DNA from: a bacterium
GTDB lineage: Bacteria > Myxococcota_A > Polyangia > Nannocystales > Nannocystaceae
Assembly (NCBI GenBank): GCA_024742475.1
Contig: JANSYI010000001.1
Location: forward strand, 186,001-250,000
Length of the DNA stretch: 64,000 nucleotides
Reading direction: 5' to 3'
A program made the translations under genes and the position numbers. Shown here piece after piece: positions 33,273 through 42,302 of this stretch. Numbering within the stretch: the first letter of the stretch is position 1; every line of letters starts with the position of its first letter. The notes under the pieces were generated by a model. The model was not told the DNA's origin. It did not search any database and worked only from the letters and a program-made list of their open reading frames with translations.

Positions 33273-34299
33273 CTACGGGCAGTTCCCCGACGTGACGAAG
33301 TCGCCGCTGACGGGAACGCCGTCTCCGGCGACGTCGTCAAAGGCGAGCGCGACCGATTGGCAGTAGTACCCGCCGCAGTCCTGCATGCGCATCACGTGCG
33401 CGTGGCGCCCCGTCGACCAGCCCGTGGTGCCCGAGAGCCCGACCTCGGCGCCCACCGGCACGGTGTCGCCCACCCCCACCGAGATGCTCTGCAGGTGGAG
33501 GTAGACCGACTTGGTGCCATCGGCGTGCAGCAACGTGACGTAGTTGGCCGCGTCGATGCACTCCATACCGCCGCCGCTGTAGCAGGGGTCGCCCGGGCCG
33601 GTTGCGCCCGAGGCGTGCGTGACGACCCCCTCGGCGATTGCGACCAGCGGTGAGCCCAGCGGCAGGCCGAAGTCGAACGCAAAGGCCGAGGTCCCGTTGT
33701 GGCTGAGCGCGCCGTTGTTGCCTTGGGTCACCTCCGCCGAGACCCCGCACGGCAGCGGCAGGTACCACCCACCAGGGTCGATGTCGGGCGGCTCCTCGGT
33801 CGTACACGTGACGAACGTGGAGAGCACGAAGCCTTGCACCACGCCGTTGTCGATCTCGTACCAGAGGTCTTCGCCGTCGATCGACTCCCCGAGAGACTCC
33901 CCGACGACGTCGACCAGCGCTCCGTCGGCCAGCGAGCCTACCGGGGGGTTCTGCGTCGACGGATCCGGCCGGACGTTGAGCGTGAGCCCGGCGCCAACCG
34001 TGACCCGAACGCGCGGACAGTCGCTCTGCACGCCCGTCGAGCTCTCGCCGAGCTCCCCCGTCGTGCTGCCGCCCTCTGCATCCGAGCCGGTCGCCTCAGA
34101 GCTGGTGGGCGTCGCGGTCGTCGGCGTCGCAGAGGTGGACGTCTCGCCGCGGGACCCGGTCGTCCCCGCCCGTGTCGCCGCCGCCCCCCGACGACGACCC
34201 GGGCACACCGTCGGGATCGTAGGCCTGGCCGGTGACGTCCTCGGGGCCACAACCGACGACCCCACACACGACCAGCACCGGCGCCCACCTCCACCCCAT
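33273..34299 (-). CDS. SH3/M23 peptidase lipoprotein, apparent frameshift
   Basis: The gene reads in two frames. From ATG 34299 a lipoprotein signal (VLVVCGVVGC) and the start of a Ser/Gly linker are encoded. Within about 34150-34195, among runs of C/G, the sense moves to a second frame. That frame gives the rest of the linker, an SH3-like domain (LTLNVRPDPSTQNPP), and an M23 (LytM) endopeptidase domain with SHNGTSAFAFDFG and the HxH motif in GRHAHVMRM, ending at 33273. The total of 1027 bases is one more than a multiple of three. Either a sequencing error or a real lesion; TATCGT six bases before ATG 34299 supports that start. An intact product would be an outer-membrane-anchored peptidoglycan hydrolase or binding protein. 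Confidence 0.75.
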
Positions 34300-34305
34300 G
34301 ACCAC

Positions 34306-34311
34306 ACGATA
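34306..34311 (-). promoter_or_regulatory. candidate -10 (TATCGT), leaderless start of M23 lipoprotein
   Basis: On the minus strand TATCGT, 6 bases, ATG 34299 at the expected +1. Confidence 0.55.
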
Positions 34312-34337
34312 CACGCCCCGCGAGGCGCTCGCAGGTC

Positions 34338-34353
34338 TGTAAAGCGATTTACA
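34338..34353. promoter_or_regulatory. palindrome between M23 lipoprotein and gltB
   Basis: TGTAAA, four bases, TTTACA: perfect arms, AT-rich in a GC-rich region, in the 124-base divergent gap. It could be an operator for gltB (nitrogen control) or for the lipoprotein. Confidence 0.45.
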
Positions 34354-34423
34354 CGGGCACCCCGTGTGGTCGAAAACTTCCTCGCCTGCGAGCGAGATGG
34401 GCTCGGACCGCGCATGATGGGTC

Positions 34424-37400
34424 ATGCATCGTCGAACCGAGCATGCGGCGTGTGGGGTTGGCTTCGTCGCGGCCCGCAATCGCGAGCGGACCCACGGCAT
34501 CGTCCGCTCCACGCTGCGCGCGCTTCACCGCGTCGAGCATCGAGGCGCGGTCGGGCCCGACGGCCGCAGCAGCGACGGCGCCGGCGTGATGACCGACATT
34601 CCCTTCACGCTGCTGGGCCACGAGCCGGGCTCGGTCGCGCTGGCGACCCTGTTCCTCACCCCCGATGGAGCTCGGCGCGAGCGGGCGCTCGAGGTGTTCG
34701 AGTCGACGTTCGACTTCCTCGGCATGCGCGTGCGGGGCTACCGAGACGTGCCGCGCAACCTCGACGTGCTCGGCGAAGCGGCGCGTGCCTCGTGCCCGAT
34801 GATCGTGCAGGCCACGCTCACGCGCCCCGACTCCGCGCGCAACGACGCCTCCTTCAACGCCCAGCTCTACCGCGCCAAGCAGATGACGCGGACCAAGCTC
34901 AAGAGCGCCAGCGCGTGGATGGACCTGTTCTTCGTCTCGCTCTCCACCACCACCGTCGTCTACAAGGCGCTGTGTCGCGGCGTCGATCTCGACCAGTTCT
35001 ACCCGGACCTGGCCAACCCCCGCTTCCTCAGCCGGTTCGGCGTCTTCCACCGCCGCTTCTCCACCAACACCCGCACCACCTGGGACAAGGCGCAGCCCTT
35101 CCGGTTGATCGCCCACAACGGGGAGATCAACACCGTCCAGGGCAACCGCTCCTGGGCCAACTCCCGTGAACGGGCTCGGGGCCTCGGTCGAGACGAACTC
35201 CTGACGCGGTCGGAGATCAGCGACTCGGGCAGCCTGGGCGAGATGGTCGAGGCGCTCAAGTACCGCTCGAGCCTGCGGCACGTCGACGACATCCTCGCGA
35301 TCATGGTGCCGGCCGCCGACGCGCGGACCGACTACTACCGGTTCTGGGGACGCGCAATGGAGCCGTGGGACGGCCCGGCCTTGCTCGCGTTCAGCGACGG
35401 GGAGATCGTGGGCGCACGCCTGGACCGCAACGGGTTTCGGCCCGCTCGCTGGGCGATGACCGACGATGCGTTCTACCTGGCGTCCGAAGCCGGCGCCTTC
35501 GAGCTCGATGAGGCCAGCATCGTCGCCAAGGGTACCTTGGGCGCCGGCTCGGGCGTCACCGTCCGGTTGCCCTCGGGCAAGGTCCACATGCGCGACCCGA
35601 GCACCGCGCGACGCAACGCAGGCGCGACCTTCGACGCACGCCTCGTGCCGATCGACCGCGCCGCCGAGCAGCTGCATCCCGACGCGCGCGCCGCAATCGG
35701 GATGCCCCGCCCCGAGTTCCTCGAGCGCCAGGCCCTCTTCGGGGTCACCACCGAGGAGCGGCGCCGCATCCTCGACACGATGATGAACAGCGGCAAGGAG
35801 CCGATCGGCTCGATGGGCAACACGGCCCGTCCGGCGATCTTCTCCGACCAGCCGCGCTCATTCTTCGACTTCTTCGTGCAGAACTTCGCGCAGGTCACCA
35901 ACCCGCCGCTCGACTACCTGCGCGAGGCGATGGTCACCAACCTCTCCACCCACGTCGGCGAGCGCCCCAACATCTTCACCCCCGCAGAGCTCATCCCGCC
36001 CACGCCTGCGCTCGAGCTCCAAGACCCCGTGCTGCGCCTCGAGCACATGGAGCTGCTGCGCGCGATGACGCTGCGCAAGCCCTCCTCGCTGCGAACCCTG
36101 GCCACGGAGATCCCCATCACCTACACCCGCGAGCGCGCCGGCGACGGGCTGCAGGACGCGCTGCTGCGCATCGGCCAGCACGCGCTCGACGCGGTCCGCG
36201 ACGGCTCGTCTGTGCTGATCATCTCCGACCGCGAAGCGACGCTCGACACCCCACCGGTCCCCAGCCTGCTGGCGCTGCGCGCTGTAGTCACCACCCTCAA
36301 CCGCTTTGGCCATCGCCTCGACGCCTCGATCGTGGTCGAGACGGGCGACGTCCGCAGCACGCACGCCCTGGCGTGCACGATCGGCTTCGGCGCGACCGCC
36401 GTGTGCCCCCGCCTCGCCCTGGAGCTCGCCCGCTTCGAGGCGGACTCCCCCGGCGCCGCGCAGGCTCGCGAGACGGCCCTGGTCGACGCCTTGCTCGGCG
36501 GGTTGCTCAAGGTCATGGCCAAGATGGGCATCTCCGTCGTGCGCAGCTACCAGAGCAGCAAGCTCTTCACCCCCTGGGGTCTGGGACACCGTCTGGTCGA
36601 CACGTACTTCGGCACCCACCGCAGCCCCCTGGGCGGGCTCGAGCTGGCCGAGCTGGGGGACTGGCTCGAACACAGCTGGACGTGGGCCGAGGGAGCCGAC
36701 CTCGCCGCCCCGCTGGCCTCCACGCATCAACTCAAGGAACGCAAGGGCAGCTGGAACAGCAACGACCCGAGCATGGGTGAGCGCCACGTCATGACCGCCG
36801 AGCGCAGCAGGTTGGTGCACGACCTGGTGCGGGGGCGCCTACGTGACCGAACCGAGTCCGAGATCTGGTCCACGTATCTCGAGCAGGGCGAGGCCGTCGC
36901 GCCCGTACACCCCCGCGACCTGCTCGCGCTTCGCGACACGGACCCCTCGATCGCGCTCGATGAGGTCGAGCCGGCCGCCGACATTCTCGCCCGCTTCGGC
37001 TCCGGCGCGATGTCCTTTGGCGCGATCAGTGCCGAGTCCCAGCGCGACATCTTCATCGCGATGCGCTCGGTCGGGGGGCGCTGCAACAGCGGCGAGGGCG
37101 GCGAGAACCCCTACTACTTCACCGACGGCATCACCGCGGTCACCAAGCAGATCGCCTCGGGGCGGTTCGGCGTCACGGCCGAGTACCTGGTGACCGGCGA
37201 CGAGGTCGAAATCAAGATCGCCCAAGGCGCCAAACCCGGCGAGGGCGGCCAGCTGATGGGCGTCAAGGTCGACGAGAGCATCGCCAAGGCCAGGTTTGCC
37301 ACACCCGGCGTCAGCCTGATCTCGCCGCCGCCCATGCACGACATCTACAGCATCGAAGACCTCAAGCAGCTCATCTACGAGCTCAAGCAGCTCAACCCTG

Positions 37401-38833
37401 GAGGTGCCGTGTGCGTGAAGTTGGTCGCCGGAGCCAACGTGGGGACCATCGCCACGGGTGTCGCCAAGGCGGGCGCCGACATCATCCAGATCTCCGGCGC
37501 GGACGGAGGCACCGGGGCGGCGTCGATCTCCTCGATGCGGCACGCCGGGCTGCCGTGGGAGTTCGGCCTCATCGACGCGCACGCGCTGCTGGTCGAGCAA
37601 GGGCTACGCAGCCGCGTCCGACTCCGAGTGGACGGAGGCTTGAGCACCCCCGAGGACATCGTCAAGGCCGCGTTGCTCGGCGCCGAGGAGTTCGGGTTCG
37701 GCAAGGGACTCCTCATCGCGCAGGGCTGCATCATGGCGCGCATCTGCGAGAAGAACCGCTGTCCCACGGGCATCGCGACCCACGACCCCAAGTTCAAGGC
37801 CAAGTACAAGGGCACGCCCGAACACGTCGTCGACTTCGTCACGCGCCTGGCCGAAGGTGTCCGCGAGCTCCTCGCCAAGCTCGGCGCCCGCAGCCTGCAG
37901 GAGATCGTGGGAGACCGTCGGTGGCTCTGCGCCGCCACGCGGCACGACCGCTTCATCGCCAGTCACGGGCTCGACATCGGCCCCCTGCTCGATCCCGTCG
38001 CGTGGAAGGCTCCCGCGCAGCGCCCCCGCCCCTCGATGCCCGATCGGTCCCGCGAGTTCGTGCTCACCGAGGACGTCCTGAGCCAGCTCGAAGCCCGCGG
38101 ACGCGCCGAGGTCAGCCTGGCGCTGGGCAACGTGGACCGAGCCGTGGGCGCTGGCCTCGCAGGCACCCTTGCTCGACGGGCGGCCGCAACGAGGAAGGTC
38201 AACCGCGTCGAGGGCAGAGCCGACCCGCTGTGGCCCGAGCCCGACAGCATTCGGCTCTCGCTACGCGGCAGCGCGGGCCAAGGTTTGGCAGCGTTCGCCG
38301 TCCCCGGCATGCACGTGACGCTGCGCGGCGAGGCGAACGACGGCGTCGCCAAGTCGATGTCGGGCGGCACCGTCATCATCACCGCGCCGAGCGAGGCGAC
38401 CTACGACCCGGCCGAGAACGCGATCATCGGCAACTGTGCGCTGTATGGTGCGACCGGAGGTTCGCTGTGGGTCTACGGCCGAGCCGGCGACCGCTTCGCG
38501 GTGCGCAACAGCGGCGCCCGGGCCGTCGTCGAGGGCGCGGGCCTGCACGCCTGCGAGTACATGACCGGGGGCGAGGTCGCGATCCTCGGCCCGTTGGGCC
38601 CCAACGCCGGCGCGGGCATGACCGGAGGCGTCCTCTTCCTGCTCGCCGAGCATGGCGCCCAAGTCAACGCCGAGTATCTGCAGACAGCGCCACTGGACGA
38701 CGAACACGCGCGCGTCCTGACCAACCTCCTCAGCGACCACCTCGCCGCGACCGACAGCGCCACGGCGCGTGCGCTGCTCGAGGACCGCGACGGCCTGCGC
38801 ACACTCTTTGTCAGCGCGCGTCCCGTAGGCTGA
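34424..38833 (+). CDS. gltB: glutamate synthase, large subunit
   Basis: 1469 residues, full length for GltB. Class II amidotransferase domain starts at Cys10 in ACGVGF after a short propeptide, with HNGEINT further on. The synthase domain binds FMN, with GGRCNSGEGGENPYY and GEGGQLMGVKVD. The 3Fe-4S cysteines are in CIMARICEKNRCPTG. The glutamine-loop GADGGTGAAS and the C-terminal Gly-rich beta-helix (GNCALYGATGGSLWVYGRAG) are present. It moves the glutamine amide to 2-oxoglutarate, giving two glutamates. No gltD (small subunit) lies next to it, so the electron-donating subunit must be elsewhere or the enzyme is ferredoxin-dependent. Confidence 0.96.
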   Translation: MHRRTEHAACGVGFVAARNRERTHGIVRSTLRALHRVEHRGAVGPDGRSSDGAGVMTDIPFTLLGHEPGSVALATLFLTPDGARRERALEVFESTFDFLGMRVRGYRDVPRNLDVLGEAARASCPMIVQATLTRPDSARNDASFNAQLYRAKQMTRTKLKSASAWMDLFFVSLSTTTVVYKALCRGVDLDQFYPDLANPRFLSRFGVFHRRFSTNTRTTWDKAQPFRLIAHNGEINTVQGNRSWANSRERARGLGRDELLTRSEISDSGSLGEMVEALKYRSSLRHVDDILAIMVPAADARTDYYRFWGRAMEPWDGPALLAFSDGEIVGARLDRNGFRPARWAMTDDAFYLASEAGAFELDEASIVAKGTLGAGSGVTVRLPSGKVHMRDPSTARRNAGATFDARLVPIDRAAEQLHPDARAAIGMPRPEFLERQALFGVTTEERRRILDTMMNSGKEPIGSMGNTARPAIFSDQPRSFFDFFVQNFAQVTNPPLDYLREAMVTNLSTHVGERPNIFTPAELIPPTPALELQDPVLRLEHMELLRAMTLRKPSSLRTLATEIPITYTRERAGDGLQDALLRIGQHALDAVRDGSSVLIISDREATLDTPPVPSLLALRAVVTTLNRFGHRLDASIVVETGDVRSTHALACTIGFGATAVCPRLALELARFEADSPGAAQARETALVDALLGGLLKVMAKMGISVVRSYQSSKLFTPWGLGHRLVDTYFGTHRSPLGGLELAELGDWLEHSWTWAEGADLAAPLASTHQLKERKGSWNSNDPSMGERHVMTAERSRLVHDLVRGRLRDRTESEIWSTYLEQGEAVAPVHPRDLLALRDTDPSIALDEVEPAADILARFGSGAMSFGAISAESQRDIFIAMRSVGGRCNSGEGGENPYYFTDGITAVTKQIASGRFGVTAEYLVTGDEVEIKIAQGAKPGEGGQLMGVKVDESIAKARFATPGVSLISPPPMHDIYSIEDLKQLIYELKQLNPGGAVCVKLVAGANVGTIATGVAKAGADIIQISGADGGTGAASISSMRHAGLPWEFGLIDAHALLVEQGLRSRVRLRVDGGLSTPEDIVKAALLGAEEFGFGKGLLIAQGCIMARICEKNRCPTGIATHDPKFKAKYKGTPEHVVDFVTRLAEGVRELLAKLGARSLQEIVGDRRWLCAATRHDRFIASHGLDIGPLLDPVAWKAPAQRPRPSMPDRSREFVLTEDVLSQLEARGRAEVSLALGNVDRAVGAGLAGTLARRAAATRKVNRVEGRADPLWPEPDSIRLSLRGSAGQGLAAFAVPGMHVTLRGEANDGVAKSMSGGTVIITAPSEATYDPAENAIIGNCALYGATGGSLWVYGRAGDRFAVRNSGARAVVEGAGLHACEYMTGGEVAILGPLGPNAGAGMTGGVLFLLAEHGAQVNAEYLQTAPLDDEHARVLTNLLSDHLAATDSATARALLEDRDGLRTLFVSARPVG

Positions 38834-38846
38834 CCGTGCACGAGGC

Positions 38847-39050
38847 TCATGCACCGAAGGGCATCGAGCAGAACTCGAAGTCGTCCACCTCGATGAAGTG
38901 TAGCGGCGCCGTCGTCGGCGAATACGAACCGCGCATCAGCGAGACGTCGGCGACCGAGAACGTCCGGGGGCGCGACGAAGAACTCGGCGCTGACCAGCGC
39001 GTCGCCGCTTCGACTCGAAGCTCCGTGTCCCCAGTGATCACCAGCGCCAC
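38847..39050 (-). CDS. possible small protein of unknown function
   Basis: A 67-codon frame from GTG 39050 with strongly G/C third positions, lying in the 230-base gap after gltB and downstream of the LamG lipoprotein on the same strand. The product (LHFIEVDDFEFCSMPFGA at its end) matches nothing I know. It may be a genuine small gene or a remnant of a longer one. Confidence 0.35.
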   Translation of the reverse strand: MALVITGDTELRVEAATRWSAPSSSSRPRTFSVADVSLMRGSYSPTTAPLHFIEVDDFEFCSMPFGA

Positions 39051-39063
39051 GGCGCCCAGCCGG

Positions 39064-40062
39064 CTAGAGGCCCAGCTCGGCCACGTCGTACGCGTAGTTG
39101 TTGGCGACCTCAGCGGCGCTCAGGGCCCCGGCGTGAATGCGGACCTTGGCCAGTGAGACCGTGGCCCAGCGGCTCAGGTCGCCGTTGTCGTTGGTCTGCG
39201 CCCCGACGAGGATCCGCTCGCCATCGATCGTGTCGATGACGCCCTCCCCCACGAACTCCTCGTTGTCGAGCTCGCCATCCACGTAGATACGCGTCCACTC
39301 GCCGTCGAACGTGTAGACCAGGTGGTGCCAGACGTTCTGCTGCGGCGTCGCGGCCCAGCCCAAGTCGGGTGTCCCCCAGTGGTTGACCGCGCCCCAAGCT
39401 GGCTGGGTGCCATAGCCGAACACCATCAGGGTACCGGTCCCGCCGTTGCGCCGGCCCCATGCGACCACGGACTCTTGGTCCTGCGCGTCGGGGTTGAGCA
39501 CCCACACCTCGATCGTTCGGGTGGAGTTGGGCTCGACCAGCGTCGCCGGCGGAGCCTCCGCGCTGCGATAGATGTTGTTCGCCGAGATCGTCGCGGCGAC
39601 GAGGCCATCCACCTCGCCAACCGTCGGAGCGCCCAAGACCCCGAAGTCGCCGAGCGTCCCCTCGTTGACCCAACCTGCGGAGCTGGCGTTGCCGTTGGCC
39701 GCGTCGAGCATCACCAGCAGCTCCTCGGCGATCGCGAGCTCCAGTGGACCGCCCGACGACGTCGTCGGCACCTCGATGCCCGTCGTCGTGGCATCCCCCG
39801 ATTCGGTCGCGCCCGTGTCCGGCCCGACCGAGCCCACCGAGCCCGTCGCGTCGACGCCGGAGGTGACCGGGTCGCTCGTCGTGCTGGTGACCGGCGGACT
39901 CGACGTCGCGCTCATGCCCGCCGACGAGGCCCCCGCCGCGCTCGTGGACGCCCCGGTCTCCCCCGCGCCCGAGCCTCCCAACGACTCGGCCATGGTGGAG
40001 GTCGACGCAAACTCGCACGCGGCGAGCGTAAGCAGCCATGCCCCCGCCAGTGCGCGTCTCAT
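39064..40062 (-). CDS. LamG-type (concanavalin A-like) domain lipoprotein
   Basis: 332 residues. Lipobox LLTLAAC (Cys about 15), a Ser/Thr/Gly linker of about 75 residues, then a LamG/Laminin_G_3-like domain from about 105: TIEVWVLNPDAQDQESVVAW, WHHLVYTFDGEWTRIYVDGE and KVRIHAGALSAAEVANNY are the family pattern. Such domains bind carbohydrates or Ca2+. Its start overlaps the VOC-lipoprotein stop by four bases, so it is translationally coupled to it. Confidence 0.85.
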   Translation of the reverse strand: MRRALAGAWLLTLAACEFASTSTMAESLGGSGAGETGASTSAAGASSAGMSATSSPPVTSTTSDPVTSGVDATGSVGSVGPDTGATESGDATTTGIEVPTTSSGGPLELAIAEELLVMLDAANGNASSAGWVNEGTLGDFGVLGAPTVGEVDGLVAATISANNIYRSAEAPPATLVEPNSTRTIEVWVLNPDAQDQESVVAWGRRNGGTGTLMVFGYGTQPAWGAVNHWGTPDLGWAATPQQNVWHHLVYTFDGEWTRIYVDGELDNEEFVGEGVIDTIDGERILVGAQTNDNGDLSRWATVSLAKVRIHAGALSAAEVANNYAYDVAELGL

Positions 40063-40508
40063 TCCTCGCCCGTTCCGAACCGAATGACGTTGCCGTCGAG
40101 GTCGCTGACGTGCATCTCGCGAATCCCCCACGGCATGTCCTTGGGCGGCATGCGGATGCGAGCGTCGGTGGATGCGTACTCGTCGTACAGCGCGTTGACG
40201 TCACGCGCGAAGACCATGAGCCAGCCCCCGGGCGTGCCCTGACACCCCTCGCACAAGAAGAGGATCGTCTCGCCTCGACTCACCGACCCGAAGTCGGCGG
40301 GCTCCCCGTGCTCCCAGTCGACGCGAAAGCCGAGCTCGTCGCGGTAGTAGCGGAAGCTCGCTTGGAGGTCGGCGACGTTGAGGATCGGACGCGCGGTCGA
40401 GAGCTCGGCTTCTTCGTGACTGGCCACGGCGGCCTCGCGTAGCGAGTCGGGTTCAACGGAGCAGGCCGCGAGCGCTGCCATGGCGACGATCGACACCATT
40501 CGAACCAT
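40059..40508 (-). CDS. VOC family protein with lipoprotein signal
   Basis: 149 residues. A lipobox (VAMAALAAC) is followed by a complete VOC domain: RPILNVADLQASFRYYRDEL, ETILFLCEGCQGTPGGWLMV and MHVSDLDGNVIRFG. VOC proteins are normally cytoplasmic, so an exported, lipid-anchored member is unusual. Leads a two-gene unit with the LamG lipoprotein; TACGAT six bases before the ATG suggests a leaderless mRNA. Confidence 0.83.
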   Translation of the reverse strand: MVRMVSIVAMAALAACSVEPDSLREAAVASHEEAELSTARPILNVADLQASFRYYRDELGFRVDWEHGEPADFGSVSRGETILFLCEGCQGTPGGWLMVFARDVNALYDEYASTDARIRMPPKDMPWGIREMHVSDLDGNVIRFGTGEE

Positions 40509-40514
40509 GGCGTC

Positions 40515-40520
40515 ATCGTA
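40515..40520 (-). promoter_or_regulatory. candidate -10 (TACGAT), leaderless start of VOC lipoprotein
   Basis: On the minus strand TACGAT, 6 bases, ATG 40508. Divergent from the candidate at 40565. Confidence 0.55.
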
Positions 40521-40541
40521 CCGTGGACGCCCGGGCGTGGA

Positions 40542-40570
40542 TGACGCTGGAACGAGCCGTCTGGTATGGT
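40542..40570 (+). promoter_or_regulatory. candidate promoter of 67-residue protein
   Basis: TGACGC at 40542-40547, 17 bases, TATGGT at 40565-40570, then 9 bases and ATG 40580. Confidence 0.5.
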
Positions 40571-40579
40571 GCGCGCGCG

Positions 40580-40783
40580 ATGAACACGACGGCGGAAATG
40601 GTTCGCGTCAAAGAAGTCCTGGCGTGGGTCGACGCCCCCCGATGCGTCCAGCTCAAGGCCATCACCGGCAAGGGCATGCCGGTCGAGCTCGACGCCGCGC
40701 AGACGCGAAAACTCGCCGAGAGGCTGCTCAAGCTGGCCGCAACGCTCGAAACGCTCCAGGCGGAGGCCGACGAGAAAGCGTGA
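40580..40783 (+). CDS. small protein of unknown function
   Basis: 67 residues from ATG 40580, supported by TATGGT nine bases upstream. A short basic/hydrophobic N-terminal half (MVRVKEVLAWVDAPRCVQLK) and a long amphipathic C-terminal helix (QTRKLAERLLKLAATLETLQ). No family recognised. It ends 22 bases before the -10 of the FKBP gene. Confidence 0.6.
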   Translation: MNTTAEMVRVKEVLAWVDAPRCVQLKAITGKGMPVELDAAQTRKLAERLLKLAATLETLQAEADEKA

Positions 40784-40804
40784 CGCGCGGGTACGCGAGC
40801 CTGC

Positions 40805-40810
40805 TACAGT
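40805..40810 (+). promoter_or_regulatory. candidate -10 (TACAGT), leaderless start of FKBP lipoprotein
   Basis: TACAGT, 7 bases, GTG 40818. TGAC near 40781 may be part of a -35. The in-frame GTG 40809 overlaps the hexamer and is therefore unlikely. Confidence 0.55.
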
Positions 40811-40817
40811 GCGCGCC

Positions 40818-42158
<1,341 letters not shown>

Positions 42159-42167
42159 GCGCTCCGC

Positions 42168-42201
42168 TGGGGATCGCCCCATCAGGGGGGATCGCTCCCC
42201 A
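42168..42201 (+). promoter_or_regulatory. imperfect hairpin after FKBP gene
   Basis: TGGGGATCGCCCC ... ATCGCTCCCCA can fold into a long, GC-rich, slightly imperfect stem just after the FKBP stop. No T-run; a possible transcript-end or processing structure. Confidence 0.35.
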
Positions 42202-42213
42202 CCGAATTCGTCT

Positions 42214-42239
42214 CGACGCCCCGTTTGTGCGGGGCGTCG
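42214..42239 (+). terminator. 10-bp hairpin between FKBP gene and pyrB
   Basis: CGACGCCCCG, six-base loop, CGGGGCGTCG: a perfect stem without a clear T-run. It lies upstream of the candidate pyrB promoter, so is more likely a transcript end for the FKBP gene than a pyrB attenuator. Confidence 0.5.
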
Positions 42240-42251
42240 GCAATTCGTGCA

Positions 42252-42280
42252 TTCGAGGTTCGGCGCGCTTGATGTACGCT
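42252..42280 (+). promoter_or_regulatory. candidate pyrB promoter
   Basis: TTCGAG at 42252-42257, 17 bases, TACGCT at 42275-42280. The leader of about 16 bases carries AGAGG six bases before the ATG, so this gene is leadered with a ribosome site. Confidence 0.45.
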
Positions 42281-42302
42281 GCGCGGCAGCCCAGAGGTCG
42301 CC

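Noticed and set aside
42214..42239. pyrB attenuator
   Set aside because: The hairpin lies upstream of the likely pyrB -10 at 42275, and no leader peptide or U-tract is present.
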